From positions 62,001 through 126,000 of the forward strand of contig NZ_QRZF01000014.1 in assembly GCF_003464595.1 (NCBI RefSeq): a stretch of DNA of 64,000 nucleotides. Reading direction: 5' to 3'. Under the pieces are notes generated by a model. That model had not been told where the DNA came from and made no database searches. It saw nothing but the letters and a program-made list of their open reading frames with translations. Source of the DNA: Bacteroides intestinalis. Its GTDB lineage: Bacteria > Bacteroidota > Bacteroidia > Bacteroidales > Bacteroidaceae. Below, in pieces: positions 16,847 through 25,553 of the stretch (positions are counted from its first letter, which is position 1; every line of letters starts with the position of its first letter). Made by a program: the position numbers and the translations under genes.

Positions 16847-19177
16847 ATGAAAACAAAACTATTTTTACTACTGACTGTCCTCTCCGTACTCAGTACGCAG
16901 GCACAGAACCTTACAATCAAAGGACGTGTTACGGATACTTCGCAAGAAGCCATCATAGCCGCCAATGTATCGCTATGGACCACAGACTCCACTCTGGTAA
17001 CCGGAGTGACTTCGGATACTCAGGGTAAGTTTGCCCTCAATAAAATCAAGGCGGGCAATTACCGCCTGGCCATTACTTTTATCGGCTATCAAAGTGAAGT
17101 TATCCTACTGAAACTGAACAACGACCTCGACCTGGGCGATGTACAGTTGCAGGAAGATGCCGTAAGCCTGGGTGAAGTGACCGTATCCGCCAGCAACGTG
17201 CTTCAACGCGTGGACCGTCAAATTATCCTGCCCACTGAGAGCCAGCTGAAACGTTCGTTCGGTGCCTACGATCTGCTGAACAACCTTGGCATCGCCCGCC
17301 TGCAAGTGGACAAGTTCACCAACAGCATGAGCATCAGCGGTGGTGGAGAAGTGCAGACCCGAATCAACGGCATCAAAGTGACGGACAAGGAAATAGCTGC
17401 CGTCAGAGCCAAAGACGTGCTGCGCGTGGAGTTCATCGAAGACCCGGGCAAGCAATACGGTGACGACGAACTGGGTGCCGTAGTCAATATTATCCTGCGT
17501 CGCCGCGAAACGGGTGGTGTGGTAAATTTCCAGCTTTCCGACTCGCCCCATACCCTGTGGGGAGAGAATTTCCTGAGTGCGAAGTTCAACTACAAGAACT
17601 CCGAATGGGGCATCGACTACTTCAACAAGAACGGTAAGTATCACAGCCGCCTCGAATCTCACGAGACTTTCTATCTGGGCGACCGCACCATCGACCGCAT
17701 CAAGGAAGGTATCGAGGATGAATCTCCCGCACTCAGTTTCATCAACAACCTGAATCTGACTTACAATCTGACGAAAGCGGACAAGTATGTATTCAATGCC
17801 ATCTTCCGCAATAACCTCAACAATGCTCCTTATCAGAATGAACTGAACAAGATGTGGGCGGTAGGTGACACGGAGTCTATCTATTCGTACGTCAACAGCC
17901 ATACATCCAGTTATTCTCCGGCTCTCGACCTTTACTTCCAGCATACCCTGCCCCATCAGCAGAGCATTCAGATGAATGTGACGGGAACGCTCATCCACAC
18001 CAAGAACAACCGGAAATATAAGGAGTATAAGGATGAAAGTGCACCGCTGGCGGATATTCAGACACTGGTGGACGGTGACAAACGCTCCATCATCGGTGAG
18101 GCCATTTATGAAAAGAGTTTCAAGGATATAAAACTAAGCGGTGGTGCCCGCCACTATCAGATGAGGACGGAAAATGAGTACAAAGGTTCCAACCCCACAA
18201 CTTCGAAGATGGACCAGGCGCAGACCTCCGCTTTCTTTGAGATGCAGGGCAAGGTAAAGGACTTCAGTTATGCAGGCAGCGTGGGCATGACACGCGCCTG
18301 GTTCAAAGAAAGTGACGAAGACCATGCTTACTATACTTTTACACCTACCGTACGGTTGAGTTATAATTTGAAGAAAGCGGGGTTCCTGCGCTACCGGTTC
18401 AATATCAGTCCCGCCATACCGTCACTCGGTTCGCTGACGGATGTGGAACAGGCTATTGATACCCTGCAGATTGTCCGTGGTAACCCGTTGCTGAAAACAT
18501 ATCAGCAGTTCACAAATTCCTTGTCCTACAGTTATTCTAAAAAACAATTCAATGCCAACCTGAGCCTGCGCCATCAGTACTATGACAGCCCCATCATGGA
18601 AAGCATCTTTGTCGAGGATGGGAAGCTGATACTGAAAGATGAAAACCAACGCTCGTTTCAGAGCCTGAATGCGGAACTGATGATCGGCACAAACGGCGCA
18701 ACGTTGTTCGGACTGAAAGATTTCCTGACGCTTTATGCTTCGGGAGGATACACCCGCAGTTGGTCGGAAGGTTTGGAATACAGCCACACGTACGATGAAT
18801 TTTACTATAGTGTGATGGCGCAACTGCAATACAAAGGCTTTTCTTTGCTCGGACAATTCAGGAAGGTGCAGAACAACTTCTTCGGTGAGACCATCAAGAA
18901 GAATGAAAATCAGACGGCATTTATGGCAATGTACGCCAAGCAGAACTTTCAGGCAGGGATCGGTGTTCTGTTTCCTTTCACCAATAATTATAAGGTGGGA
19001 AAAGAACGCATCAGTGAGGTAGCTCCCTTCCGCTCGGAAACTTTTGTGAAGGAGACGGGACAAATGTTCATACTCCGCATAGGCTATACGTTCGAGTTCG
19101 GCCGCAAGCACAAAGCCGGAAACAAGGGATTGAACAATAGTGATACGGATAGCGGCATCATTGATATGCAGAGATAA
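16847..19177 (+). CDS. TonB-dependent receptor-like outer membrane beta-barrel protein
   Basis: Outer membrane protein of 776 residues. A signal peptide (ending LSTQAQ) precedes a carboxypeptidase-regulatory-like domain (about 22-105, TIKGRVTDTSQEAI), then a plug-like region (about 125-225, with GAYDLLNNLGIARLQVD and SISGGGEVQTRINGIKV) and a barrel of the OMP_b-brl_3 type to the C-terminal aromatic-rich strand. No SusD-like partner gene is present, so it is not a classic glycan-uptake pair. It follows the ABC operon by 121 bp and could be part of the same response, although no promoter is obvious in the gap. Confidence 0.85.
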   Translation: MKTKLFLLLTVLSVLSTQAQNLTIKGRVTDTSQEAIIAANVSLWTTDSTLVTGVTSDTQGKFALNKIKAGNYRLAITFIGYQSEVILLKLNNDLDLGDVQLQEDAVSLGEVTVSASNVLQRVDRQIILPTESQLKRSFGAYDLLNNLGIARLQVDKFTNSMSISGGGEVQTRINGIKVTDKEIAAVRAKDVLRVEFIEDPGKQYGDDELGAVVNIILRRRETGGVVNFQLSDSPHTLWGENFLSAKFNYKNSEWGIDYFNKNGKYHSRLESHETFYLGDRTIDRIKEGIEDESPALSFINNLNLTYNLTKADKYVFNAIFRNNLNNAPYQNELNKMWAVGDTESIYSYVNSHTSSYSPALDLYFQHTLPHQQSIQMNVTGTLIHTKNNRKYKEYKDESAPLADIQTLVDGDKRSIIGEAIYEKSFKDIKLSGGARHYQMRTENEYKGSNPTTSKMDQAQTSAFFEMQGKVKDFSYAGSVGMTRAWFKESDEDHAYYTFTPTVRLSYNLKKAGFLRYRFNISPAIPSLGSLTDVEQAIDTLQIVRGNPLLKTYQQFTNSLSYSYSKKQFNANLSLRHQYYDSPIMESIFVEDGKLILKDENQRSFQSLNAELMIGTNGATLFGLKDFLTLYASGGYTRSWSEGLEYSHTYDEFYYSVMAQLQYKGFSLLGQFRKVQNNFFGETIKKNENQTAFMAMYAKQNFQAGIGVLFPFTNNYKVGKERISEVAPFRSETFVKETGQMFILRIGYTFEFGRKHKAGNKGLNNSDTDSGIIDMQR

Positions 19178-19198
19178 AAATCCGGATATAATATAGTA

Positions 19199-19543
19199 TA
19201 ACCCGTTGGCGGAATTAATTCATTTCTGACACAGTTATGGATTATCTGACTTAAATACACAGCCGTTTTCCTTTCATGGAAATTCTGTTTACCCCAAATG
19301 GTAACTTTGTTCACTCCACACGGTAACTCCATTTACATGCCGAGGTAAAGACCGTTACATGCCGAGGTAAAGGTCGTTACAATAAGGGGTAAAGACTGTT
19401 ACATACAGCGGTAAACGCTTTTACATCTTATGATAAGCATTCGGTAAATACTATTAGCTGACTATCAACGAACTAACAAGAATGTCGTCAGCAATCTTTG
19501 ATTCACATCTTTTCAGATATGAATTAACTCCGCCAACGGGTTA
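19199..19543. repeat. 345-bp element with 31-bp terminal inverted repeats
   Basis: The left end (19199-19229) begins TAACCCGTTGGCGGAATT and the right end (19513-19543) is its inverse with 29 of 31 matches. The interior carries the 22-bp repeat array and no gene. AT-rich ATAATATA-like sequence flanks both sides, but no clear target-site duplication can be called. The layout is that of a miniature inverted-repeat element or a large structured regulatory island. Confidence 0.78.
19288..19442 (+). repeat. Seven 22-bp degenerate tandem repeats (TTAC-N8-GGTAA)
   Basis: Units start at 19288, 19310, 19332, 19355, 19377, 19399 and 19421. Typical units read TTACATGCCGAGGTAAAG plus four bases. Most carry the small inverted pair TTAC...GGTAA. 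The spacing of 22-23 bp is close to two helical turns, so a bound protein would meet each site on the same face of the DNA. Confidence 0.8.
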
Positions 19544-19565
19544 ACATAATATAATTTCAACCCTC

Positions 19566-19664
19566 TTTGTGAAAAGAGGTAGCCCAAAGGGCGAGGCGGC
19601 GGGATTATACGAAATTGCTTCATGTATAATTCATTAATTACCTGACTGCCGCCTCTCCTGCGGG
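19566..19664. repeat. Cluster of small hairpins
   Basis: Three inverted repeats follow each other: CCTCTTT-GTG-AAAAGAGG, GCCC-AAA-GGGC, and a wider pair GAGGCGGC ... GCCGCCTC separated by about 45 nt of AT-rich sequence. The last may stop transcription from either side. Confidence 0.5.
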
Positions 19665-19800
19665 CATTTTTATATGCAAAATGTCCTAACTTTGGCAAAT
19701 ATTCAACTACACTTAATGACGAGAGTAACCGGTCGTTTTGTGAAGAAAAGCATATATTTGTCAATTACTAAAATAAAGCATATAGAAAGGAGGGCCAGTA

Positions 19801-20361
19801 TTACTTAATAATAGTCACAGTACCTTCTGCCAGTTGCCTCTCCTTTGTCGGAGCGGTAGCAGCATAGCCCAAAGCAGCACAACCATATACACGGTGATTT
19901 TCGGGAATACCCAATTTCGTCAAGAAAGCACGAACATCCGGGTCATCGCAAGTCTGCCCCAGTTGATTGATCCAGCAAGAACCTATACCAAGAGACTTGG
20001 CAGACAGGAATATGTTCTGCATGGCGCAGGCACAATCCATACTTGCCCACCACTGCGTTGGTTCATTGGAAACTATGACAAGTGTGGGTGCATGATAATA
20101 ACAGCAATAAGTTTGGCTCTGTCCACGCTCCCGTAAACGAGGCTCGTCACTTTTAGCAAAAGCACCTTTAATTTTCTCATTCAGCTCTTCCAATACTGCG
20201 GCATTCTGAATAGCCGTGAAATGCCAAGTCTGATAATTCATACCACTGGGGGCATAGGTTGCCGCTTCCAGAATAGTATTCAAATCTTCTTGAGATATCT
20301 GCTGTTCTGTGTAAGCACGTACGCTACGACGCGACTTGATGGTCTTTAAAACTTCATTCAT
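19801..20361 (-). CDS. Nitroreductase family flavoprotein
   Basis: FMN-dependent oxidoreductase fold of 186 residues. Family features are the opening RRSVRAYTEQQISQEDLNTI, the FMN-contact stretch AATYAPSGMNYQTWHF and the central MDCACAMQNIFLSAKSLGIGSCWINQL. The cysteines of this last stretch are common in small nitroreductases of anaerobes. The substrate cannot be predicted. The gene begins 5 nt after the stop of the HpaII-like gene on the same strand, so the two are probably one transcript. Confidence 0.9.
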   Translation of the reverse strand: MNEVLKTIKSRRSVRAYTEQQISQEDLNTILEAATYAPSGMNYQTWHFTAIQNAAVLEELNEKIKGAFAKSDEPRLRERGQSQTYCCYYHAPTLVIVSNEPTQWWASMDCACAMQNIFLSAKSLGIGSCWINQLGQTCDDPDVRAFLTKLGIPENHRVYGCAALGYAATAPTKERQLAEGTVTIIK

Positions 20362-20366
20362 ACTTG

Positions 20367-21494
20367 TTATTTTTTTGTCAATCCAATCTTTACATTCAGT
20401 TTGAAATAATATACACCATTCTCTTTTTCCAGAAAACCGTACTTGTCCTTATCTACCGAACCTTTCTCTAAACGGGTATTCAGATAAAGGAAATCGGCAA
20501 ATGTCCGACGTTCCGATTTATGATAGCAAAGCACTTCTCCTGCTGCATCCACCAACAGAATACCTTCCACAGCGGAATCCGTACCATTATAAATCTTTGC
20601 CGGACGCATACCAAGAGCCAGTGCCAACAAGAACTGTTTCATTTTAAACTCATAGAAACCATGTTTGTTTATCAGCTCATCCTTTATCTTCAAAGGATTG
20701 ATTTCTTTAATACGATCTGTCAGTTCACTGATACGTGCGATACCATCGAGATGCATCATACGCACCATTTCCGCCAACATACGAGGGAAGTGCAAATCAA
20801 TCATCAATAAATTACAGCGAAATACACGGTCGGCTACGTCAGAGTATTTCAACACCCCACCGAGACGCTCAATCATCAGCATGCGTTCAGTAACTTCTGT
20901 GGGCGACTCCGGCAAGGCATTCACCTTATTCACCGTAGGCGTTGCAAATTTAATACCCGATTGTTCCAGTTTCAGGTTTGCCGTACGCCCGCCATCCAGC
21001 AATGGATTCATTGAACTAAGGCGGCAACGGACATTAAAGCCTGTCAACGGAGCTTCGGGATGCCAGAAAGCTATAGAGAAATCCGTACGATCTTCTGTCT
21101 TCGCTTCCAGGTCATAGATATTGATTGCATCCAGAAATGCTTCCAGTCCCTCAGGAACTTCAATGGCATCGGAACCGCTGGTAGTCTTCAATAATTCAAG
21201 AATAAACTCGGCAGCTCCACCAAAGTCTTCACGGGGAATGAGCTGTTCTTCCTTATCAGTTGTAGTAAATGTACCTTCTTTCTCTAATACACCACTAACT
21301 ATACGGACATTATCCGACTCTATGTAATAACGACGTGTACCGTCGTGTTCCTCTCTCTGTATCAGTGCAATGGGCCAGCATTTCGTTTCATCCTTCCGGG
21401 CTTGCGGTGTACCCAGTGAAACTTTCCCATTTGCCAGGAGGCGAAAGAATGTATAGAGTTCGCCCAACTCACGTTTTGTTGCTTCAAATGCCAT
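20367..21494 (-). CDS. HpaII-like restriction endonuclease family protein, solitary
   Basis: Protein of 375 residues. The N-terminal FEATKRELGELYTFFRLLANG and the central TGFNVRCRLSSMNPLLDGGRT look like the HpaII restriction endonuclease family (PF09561), whose members carry a GFSIKS-like core followed by a (N)LLN/T motif. Here the lysine position of that core reads as arginine (NVRC, about residues 154-157), so cleavage activity is doubtful. No DNA methyltransferase gene is next to it. The start at 21494 follows the promoter at 21527; the longer frame to 21560 would begin upstream of that promoter. The family call rests on remembered motifs. Confidence 0.55.
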   Translation of the reverse strand: MAFEATKRELGELYTFFRLLANGKVSLGTPQARKDETKCWPIALIQREEHDGTRRYYIESDNVRIVSGVLEKEGTFTTTDKEEQLIPREDFGGAAEFILELLKTTSGSDAIEVPEGLEAFLDAINIYDLEAKTEDRTDFSIAFWHPEAPLTGFNVRCRLSSMNPLLDGGRTANLKLEQSGIKFATPTVNKVNALPESPTEVTERMLMIERLGGVLKYSDVADRVFRCNLLMIDLHFPRMLAEMVRMMHLDGIARISELTDRIKEINPLKIKDELINKHGFYEFKMKQFLLALALGMRPAKIYNGTDSAVEGILLVDAAGEVLCYHKSERRTFADFLYLNTRLEKGSVDKDKYGFLEKENGVYYFKLNVKIGLTKK

Positions 21495-21526
21495 AATAAA
21501 TTGTTTTTTCCTAATTAACAAGTGTA

Positions 21527-21534
21527 CAAAGATA
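21527..21534 (-). promoter_or_regulatory. -7 element (TATCTTTG) of the HpaII-like/nitroreductase pair
   Basis: TATCTTTG on the minus strand, 32 nt upstream of the ATG at 21494. It supports that start over the earlier in-frame ATG at 21560. Confidence 0.6.
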
Positions 21535-21700
21535 ATGCAAATTGAAGGCAGAACTTTCATGCTTGCATGAAAAAGTTCTACTGAGATGCTGCTTATTTTA
21601 TTTAAAGATAAGGAAATCCCCCCAAAAGAAAGTGAATAAACAAACTATTTCCATGTAGAAGCGTTCTACTTAAAACATCAAATATTAAATTTTCGATAAC

Positions 21701-21910
21701 ATGAAAAATGAAGAGAATATGGTAGCCATCACAGCTACCCCCAATGGACCTTTTATTGTAGAAGGCAATTTTAAACTGATAGACAGAGAAGGAAAAGCAG
21801 AAATACGAACAGGCAGGATTGCCTTATGCCGATGCGGAAAATCCTATAAACAACCCTTTTGCGATGGTACGCACCGAAAAATCCATTATAATGATTTATC
21901 TTTGAAATAA
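21701..21910 (+). CDS. CDGSH iron-sulfur domain protein
   Basis: Protein of 69 residues made up almost wholly of one CDGSH domain. The cluster ligands are visible in CRCGKSYKQPFCDGTH: two Cys, then Cys and the final His, the 3Cys-1His set that holds a [2Fe-2S] cluster. Such proteins are small redox or cluster-transfer proteins in the cytoplasm; the partner is unknown. It stands alone, converging on the YigZ-type gene with a 29-bp gap. Confidence 0.92.
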   Translation: MKNEENMVAITATPNGPFIVEGNFKLIDREGKAEIRTGRIALCRCGKSYKQPFCDGTHRKIHYNDLSLK

Positions 21911-21939
21911 ACGTACTGGGCCACCAGGGAGCCGGGACA

Positions 21940-22542
21940 TTACTCTTCTTCGAAGCGTAATGTCTCCACTTTTTCAAGACGTGCCTTCAACTTCGGCATC
22001 ATCGACTTGCGGATACGAAGTATCATACGGCAATCCATATCATACGACTGTTCCAGTATTTCCGGTTCTTCCTCCTTTACAATGCGCATTACATCATTCA
22101 TAAAAGGATATTCAAACAAGAAGGTTACCGTTTCATCTACCGTTTTTTCTATCACTTCGGCAGCAGCTATCGCCTCAGCAGCAGCAGCTTTATAAGCAAC
22201 TATCAATCCACTTGTTCCCAATTTAATACCACCGAAATAGCGGACTACGATTATCAGAATATCCGTGAGTTCATTGGAATTTATCTGTCCCAGGATCGGT
22301 TTGCCTGCCGTGCCGGAAGGTTCTCCGTTATCATTGGCGCGGAAATCCTTACGTTCGGATCCCAACATATAAGCGTAACAGACGTGACGGGCATCATAAT
22401 ATTTCTTCTGATAAACTTCCAGATGCGATTTTACCTCATCGACAGTACGCACAGGTAGGGCGATAGCAATGAATTTGCTACGCTTCTCGGTGTAAATCCC
22501 TTCGGAAGGGGCGCTTATGGTTTTATAGGTATCTTCACTCAT
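21940..22542 (-). CDS. IMPACT/YigZ family protein (UPF0029)
   Basis: Protein of 200 residues. The N-terminal Impact_N domain shows SEGIYTEKRSKFIA, YDARHVCYAYMLG, NDNGEPSGTAGKPIL and VVRYFGGIKLGTSGL, which are family hallmarks. A C-terminal ferredoxin-like domain (DUF1949) follows. Members are linked to regulation of translation under stress, but the bacterial role is unclear. The start at 22542 is set by a -7 element that ends 4 nt upstream, implying a leaderless message; the frame extends further but would start upstream of that promoter. Confidence 0.92.
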   Translation of the reverse strand: MSEDTYKTISAPSEGIYTEKRSKFIAIALPVRTVDEVKSHLEVYQKKYYDARHVCYAYMLGSERKDFRANDNGEPSGTAGKPILGQINSNELTDILIIVVRYFGGIKLGTSGLIVAYKAAAAEAIAAAEVIEKTVDETVTFLFEYPFMNDVMRIVKEEEPEILEQSYDMDCRMILRIRKSMMPKLKARLEKVETLRFEEE

Positions 22543-22546
22543 GCTG

Positions 22547-22554
22547 CAAAGATA
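22547..22554 (-). promoter_or_regulatory. -7 element (TATCTTTG), leaderless arrangement
   Basis: TATCTTTG on the minus strand is followed by CAGC and then the ATG at 22542. With transcription usually starting a few bases after this element, the message should begin at or next to the start codon. Confidence 0.6.
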
Positions 22555-22616
22555 GGGATTATTTAACTTTTTTGCTTGAAAAAGGGCATAGATGTTTATC
22601 TTTATGATATATTTAT

Positions 22617-22624
22617 TATATTTG
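22617..22624 (+). promoter_or_regulatory. -7 element (TATATTTG) of the membrane protein/glycerate kinase pair
   Basis: TATATTTG about 108 nt before the ATG at 22733. It diverges from the YigZ-type promoter and leaves a leader of about 100 nt with no structure that I could recognise. Confidence 0.5.
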
Positions 22625-22732
22625 TAAAACATAAAATAATCAATAGGAAAAAATCAGATTATGGGTATGTATCAGGATCTCATGCTTGTAATTTAAGAAT
22701 AACAAGATCCTTTATTGCTAATACTTATCGCT

Positions 22733-23341
22733 ATGAACAACAAGCTGTTTACCTTCCTCGACCCTCTATTGGGGTACATCGACAATGGACGTTTCTTCCG
22801 TGAACCTTTCCGCTGGCTCTACGTCATCTTTGCCGTACTAAATCTGCTGTTTCCTATTGCAATTCTGGTGAAAGTCATTGACATGGGTTTCTTCAAGTTC
22901 GCTGAAGGGAAAGCAATCTTTGCTTTCATTCTGGTATTTATTATTCTCTGCGGTGGTGCATGGGGCAGTTATCTGCTTTGGATGAACCGGAAAAATAAAT
23001 TGAAAGACATTATTCAGGAAAACAACGAATTCATCGCCATCCCTGTCGTATCCCATCTGACACAGACAATAGGTGAATGGCTCGGAATTTATATCGGTGT
23101 TATTGGTACGCTCTGCTCACTGATTATCGCACTCTTTGCAGCCAATGAGTTGCAATATATCATGCCGGTATCCACAGGTATCTTCTTCCTCATGCCGATA
23201 TACGGTTTCCTGATTGTTGTATTTGCCCGCCTGCTTGCAGAGCTATATCGTGCTTTGGCAGTTATCGCCAATAATACCAGAAAGTTAGCGAAAACAGAAG
23301 CTAAAGTTGAAGCTAAGCTGGAAGATACAGAAGAAGTTTAA
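22733..23341 (+). CDS. Conserved membrane protein of unknown function
   Basis: Protein of 202 residues with about four membrane segments (roughly 27-50, 62-85, 115-140 and 145-170) and a charged, helical C-terminal tail rich in Lys, Glu and Ala (KTEAKVEAKLEDTEEV). The start at 22733 gives MNNKLFTFLDPLLGYIDNG; a start 18 nt earlier is possible. It is 6 nt ahead of the glycerate kinase gene and is probably co-transcribed with it. I do not recognise the family with confidence. Confidence 0.75.
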   Translation: MNNKLFTFLDPLLGYIDNGRFFREPFRWLYVIFAVLNLLFPIAILVKVIDMGFFKFAEGKAIFAFILVFIILCGGAWGSYLLWMNRKNKLKDIIQENNEFIAIPVVSHLTQTIGEWLGIYIGVIGTLCSLIIALFAANELQYIMPVSTGIFFLMPIYGFLIVVFARLLAELYRALAVIANNTRKLAKTEAKVEAKLEDTEEV

Positions 23342-23347
23342 AGATAA

Positions 23348-24472
23348 ATGAAGAAAGTAGTCATAGCCATTGACTCCTTCAAAGGATGTTTACCCTCGGC
23401 AGAGGCTGGAAAAGCAGCTGCCGAGGGTATTCGTTCCGTATACCCGGAATGTGAAATTCTCTGTCTGCCCATAGCCGATGGTGGTGAAGGGATGTTGGAT
23501 GTCCTGATTGCGGCAACAAACGGACAAATGATTCATATCTCCGCTCACAACCCTCTCATGGAGTGGCACGATACTTATTATGGCATTTCGGAAGATGGAA
23601 AAACTGCTTTCATAGAAATGGCAAATATCAGCGGCTTACCCTTAGTTCCGCCGGAGAAAAGAAATCCAATGTTGACTACCACTTATGGCACCGGTGAACT
23701 TATCCGTAATGCATTGGAACGCGGTTGCCGCAACTTTATCATTGGCATCGGTGGCAGTGCAACAAATGATGCCGGACTTGGAATGCTTCAGGCATTAGGG
23801 TTCCGGTTCCTAGACAAAGAAGGAAAAGAATCAGGAATCGGCAACGGGGAATCATTGACCCAAGTGGATACAGTAGATATTACCCATATTCACCCGGCAT
23901 TGAATAGCTGCCATTTTACGGTTGCCTGCGATGTACAAAATCCATTTTATGGTCCCGAAGGAGCTGCATATGTCTTTGCACCTCAAAAGGGAGCAGACAG
24001 GAAAATGGTAGAAATATTAGATACAGGATTACGACACTTTTCAAAAGTGATCCGCTATGCAACAGAGAAAGATATCTCCAATCACCCCGGAGCAGGTGCT
24101 GCCGGAGGTATGGGAGGCAGTTTGTTGGCTTTCCTGAATGCGGAACTGAAACCCGGTATACAACTGTTGCTGGATATACTTGATTTCAGCAATAAAATAA
24201 AGGGAGTTGATTTAATAATCACCGGAGAAGGTAAAGCTGATAAGCAAACATTGATGGGTAAAGTGCCTTCGGGGATACTTACTGAGGCTCACCAACAAAA
24301 TATTCCGGTCATCCTGCTGGCAGGCAAAGTAGAAGATGCAGATGAATTACAACAGGCGGGATTTCAAGGGGTATTCTCTATCAATCCCCCATTTTTGTCA
24401 TTAGAGCAAGCCATGCAACCGGATGTTGCACGCAAAAACATCCAACAGACGGTAGAAGCTATTTTACTATAG
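23348..24472 (+). CDS. Glycerate kinase
   Basis: Enzyme of 374 residues of the GarK/GlxK type, phosphorylating D-glycerate (usually to 2-phosphoglycerate in this family). Signatures are the start VVIAIDSFKGCLPSAEAG, PIADGGEGMLD, GTGELIRNALERG, the glycine-rich GIGGSATNDAGLGMLQALG and GAGAAGGMGG, and the late TGEGKADKQTLMGK. Length is normal. It could work with the hydroxyacid dehydrogenases elsewhere in the window (for example 61202), which may make or use glycerate, but they are not in one operon. Confidence 0.93.
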   Translation: MKKVVIAIDSFKGCLPSAEAGKAAAEGIRSVYPECEILCLPIADGGEGMLDVLIAATNGQMIHISAHNPLMEWHDTYYGISEDGKTAFIEMANISGLPLVPPEKRNPMLTTTYGTGELIRNALERGCRNFIIGIGGSATNDAGLGMLQALGFRFLDKEGKESGIGNGESLTQVDTVDITHIHPALNSCHFTVACDVQNPFYGPEGAAYVFAPQKGADRKMVEILDTGLRHFSKVIRYATEKDISNHPGAGAAGGMGGSLLAFLNAELKPGIQLLLDILDFSNKIKGVDLIITGEGKADKQTLMGKVPSGILTEAHQQNIPVILLAGKVEDADELQQAGFQGVFSINPPFLSLEQAMQPDVARKNIQQTVEAILL

Positions 24473-25039
24473 CTTATGTACTACCTTACGACAACGTTTT
24501 ATTTCCCGTTCCGTCAGTCCGGGATGTTGTTTTGTCCCCCCCTTTTCAATGGCTGAAACGACTTTAAAACCACTCCATTTCAGAATCTCTTTTAATGCCT
24601 TCACCACTCCTCTCGTCTGGTTGAAAAAGATATTGAAAGGATACGGAGTGGTACAGGTACTTACAATAACCGCCTTCTTCCCTTTATGCAAACCGATGGG
24701 AATACCTCGCGAAGTCTCCCCCATCATTCCATACACCATACGGTCGAACATCACTTTCAGTTGTCCGGGCAGATTTCCCCAGTAACAAGGAGCACCGATA
24801 ATCAAGGCATTGGCTTCTTCTATCTGTTTCAGGACCCGTTGTGCATCATCTTCCGGCAGACAGCATTTCAATTTTTCACGGCAACTCATGCATCCAATGC
24901 AAGGACGAATACTCAAGTCGGCTACCCTGATAACAGAAACATCATCACCATTAGCCTTAGCTTCTGCTTCCATCCATTGCAGCATCTTTGAGATATGTCC
25001 CTGTTTGCGGGGACTTCCGTTGATTATTAATATTTTCAT
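24467..25039 (-). CDS. Flavodoxin-fold NAD(P)H-dependent oxidoreductase
   Basis: FMN-binding protein of 190 residues. It opens KILIINGSPRKQGHISK, the phosphate-binding loop of the NADPH-dependent FMN reductase family, and has IIGAPCYWGNLPGQLKVMFDRM. A cysteine cluster (CIGCMSCREKLKCC) in the middle is common in the iron-sulfur flavoprotein-like members of strict anaerobes. The start at 25039 is chosen because the longer frame reaches back into the FKBP gene. The gap to the FKBP gene upstream is 13 nt, so they likely form an operon. It overlaps the end of the convergent glycerate kinase gene by 6 bp. Confidence 0.88.
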   Translation of the reverse strand: MKILIINGSPRKQGHISKMLQWMEAEAKANGDDVSVIRVADLSIRPCIGCMSCREKLKCCLPEDDAQRVLKQIEEANALIIGAPCYWGNLPGQLKVMFDRMVYGMMGETSRGIPIGLHKGKKAVIVSTCTTPYPFNIFFNQTRGVVKALKEILKWSGFKVVSAIEKGGTKQHPGLTEREIKRCRKVVHKL

Positions 25040-25052
25040 GACTATCCTGTAT

Positions 25053-25454
25053 TTACGCAATTCCCAATAATTGAACTTCAAATATTAAAGTGGAAAAAGC
25101 AGGAATAGGTCCGCTGGTACGTGTACCGTATCCCATTGTATAAGGAATATACACAATCCAATGATCTCCTATATGCATCCGCTGCAATGCTATTTGCCAG
25201 CCTTCAATGACTTCATTCAAGCGAAAAGCTTCAGGATAGTTCCGTCTCCAGGAGTTATCAAATTCACGACCATTTATCAAAGAGCCTCTATAGTGTACTG
25301 TCACGATGCTATTCAAGCGGGGAGTATTGTCCCCGGTACCCTCTTCCAATACCCGATATAGAATGCCACAGGGTAGTTCTTTTATATCTTCCTCTGTACG
25401 CAATGATTCCATATAACTTTCATTCTGCAACTTATATTCTTCTTTTCTTCCCAT
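25053..25454 (-). CDS. FKBP-type peptidyl-prolyl cis-trans isomerase
   Basis: Small FKBP of 133 residues without a signal peptide, so probably cytoplasmic. The domain spans about residues 28-132: VTVHYRGSLINGREFDNSW, then VIEGWQIALQRMHIGDHWIVYIPYTMGYG and the closing IPAFSTLIFEVQLLGI. These contain the residues of the substrate pocket (Tyr, Phe-Asp, Trp, Tyr). Promoter -7 TACTTTTG is at 25498-25505, divergent from the aspartate dehydrogenase promoter. Confidence 0.93.
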   Translation of the reverse strand: MGRKEEYKLQNESYMESLRTEEDIKELPCGILYRVLEEGTGDNTPRLNSIVTVHYRGSLINGREFDNSWRRNYPEAFRLNEVIEGWQIALQRMHIGDHWIVYIPYTMGYGTRTSGPIPAFSTLIFEVQLLGIA

Positions 25455-25497
25455 ATCTTATTATTCCTAAATGATAATATTAGCGACTTCTCCTCTG

Positions 25498-25505
25498 CAA
25501 AAGTA
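25498..25505 (-). promoter_or_regulatory. -7 element (TACTTTTG) of the FKBP/flavoprotein pair
   Basis: TACTTTTG on the minus strand, 43 nt before the ATG at 25454. Confidence 0.6.
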
Positions 25506-25553
25506 CAACATTTATAATAGCTACCCAAAAACTGGCTAAGCTCATATCACGAT

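Larger units (their letters stand above)
19178..19800. other. 623-bp gene-free block with repeats
   Basis: No convincing gene here. It contains a 345-bp element with terminal inverted repeats (19199-19543), an internal array of seven 22-bp repeats (19288-19442), and a run of smaller inverted repeats (19566-19664). A TATATTTG at 19753-19760 points right, towards the end of a minus-strand gene, and probably has no gene to serve. Confidence 0.7.

Noticed and set aside
17105..17998. Long minus-strand frame (297 codons) opposite the outer membrane receptor gene
   Set aside because: It lies wholly inside a well-supported receptor gene on the other strand, has no family motif and a composition typical of an antisense shadow.
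19288..19442. 22-bp repeats as a CRISPR array
   Set aside because: Units are directly adjacent with no spacers, too short and too degenerate, and no cas gene is in the window.
19753..19760. TATATTTG on the plus strand
   Set aside because: It matches the promoter consensus, but there is no plus-strand gene after it; it would only make antisense RNA to the nitroreductase gene.
19513..19764. Minus-strand frame of 83 codons in the repeat block
   Set aside because: It reads through the inverted terminal repeat and several hairpins and shows no protein-like pattern.
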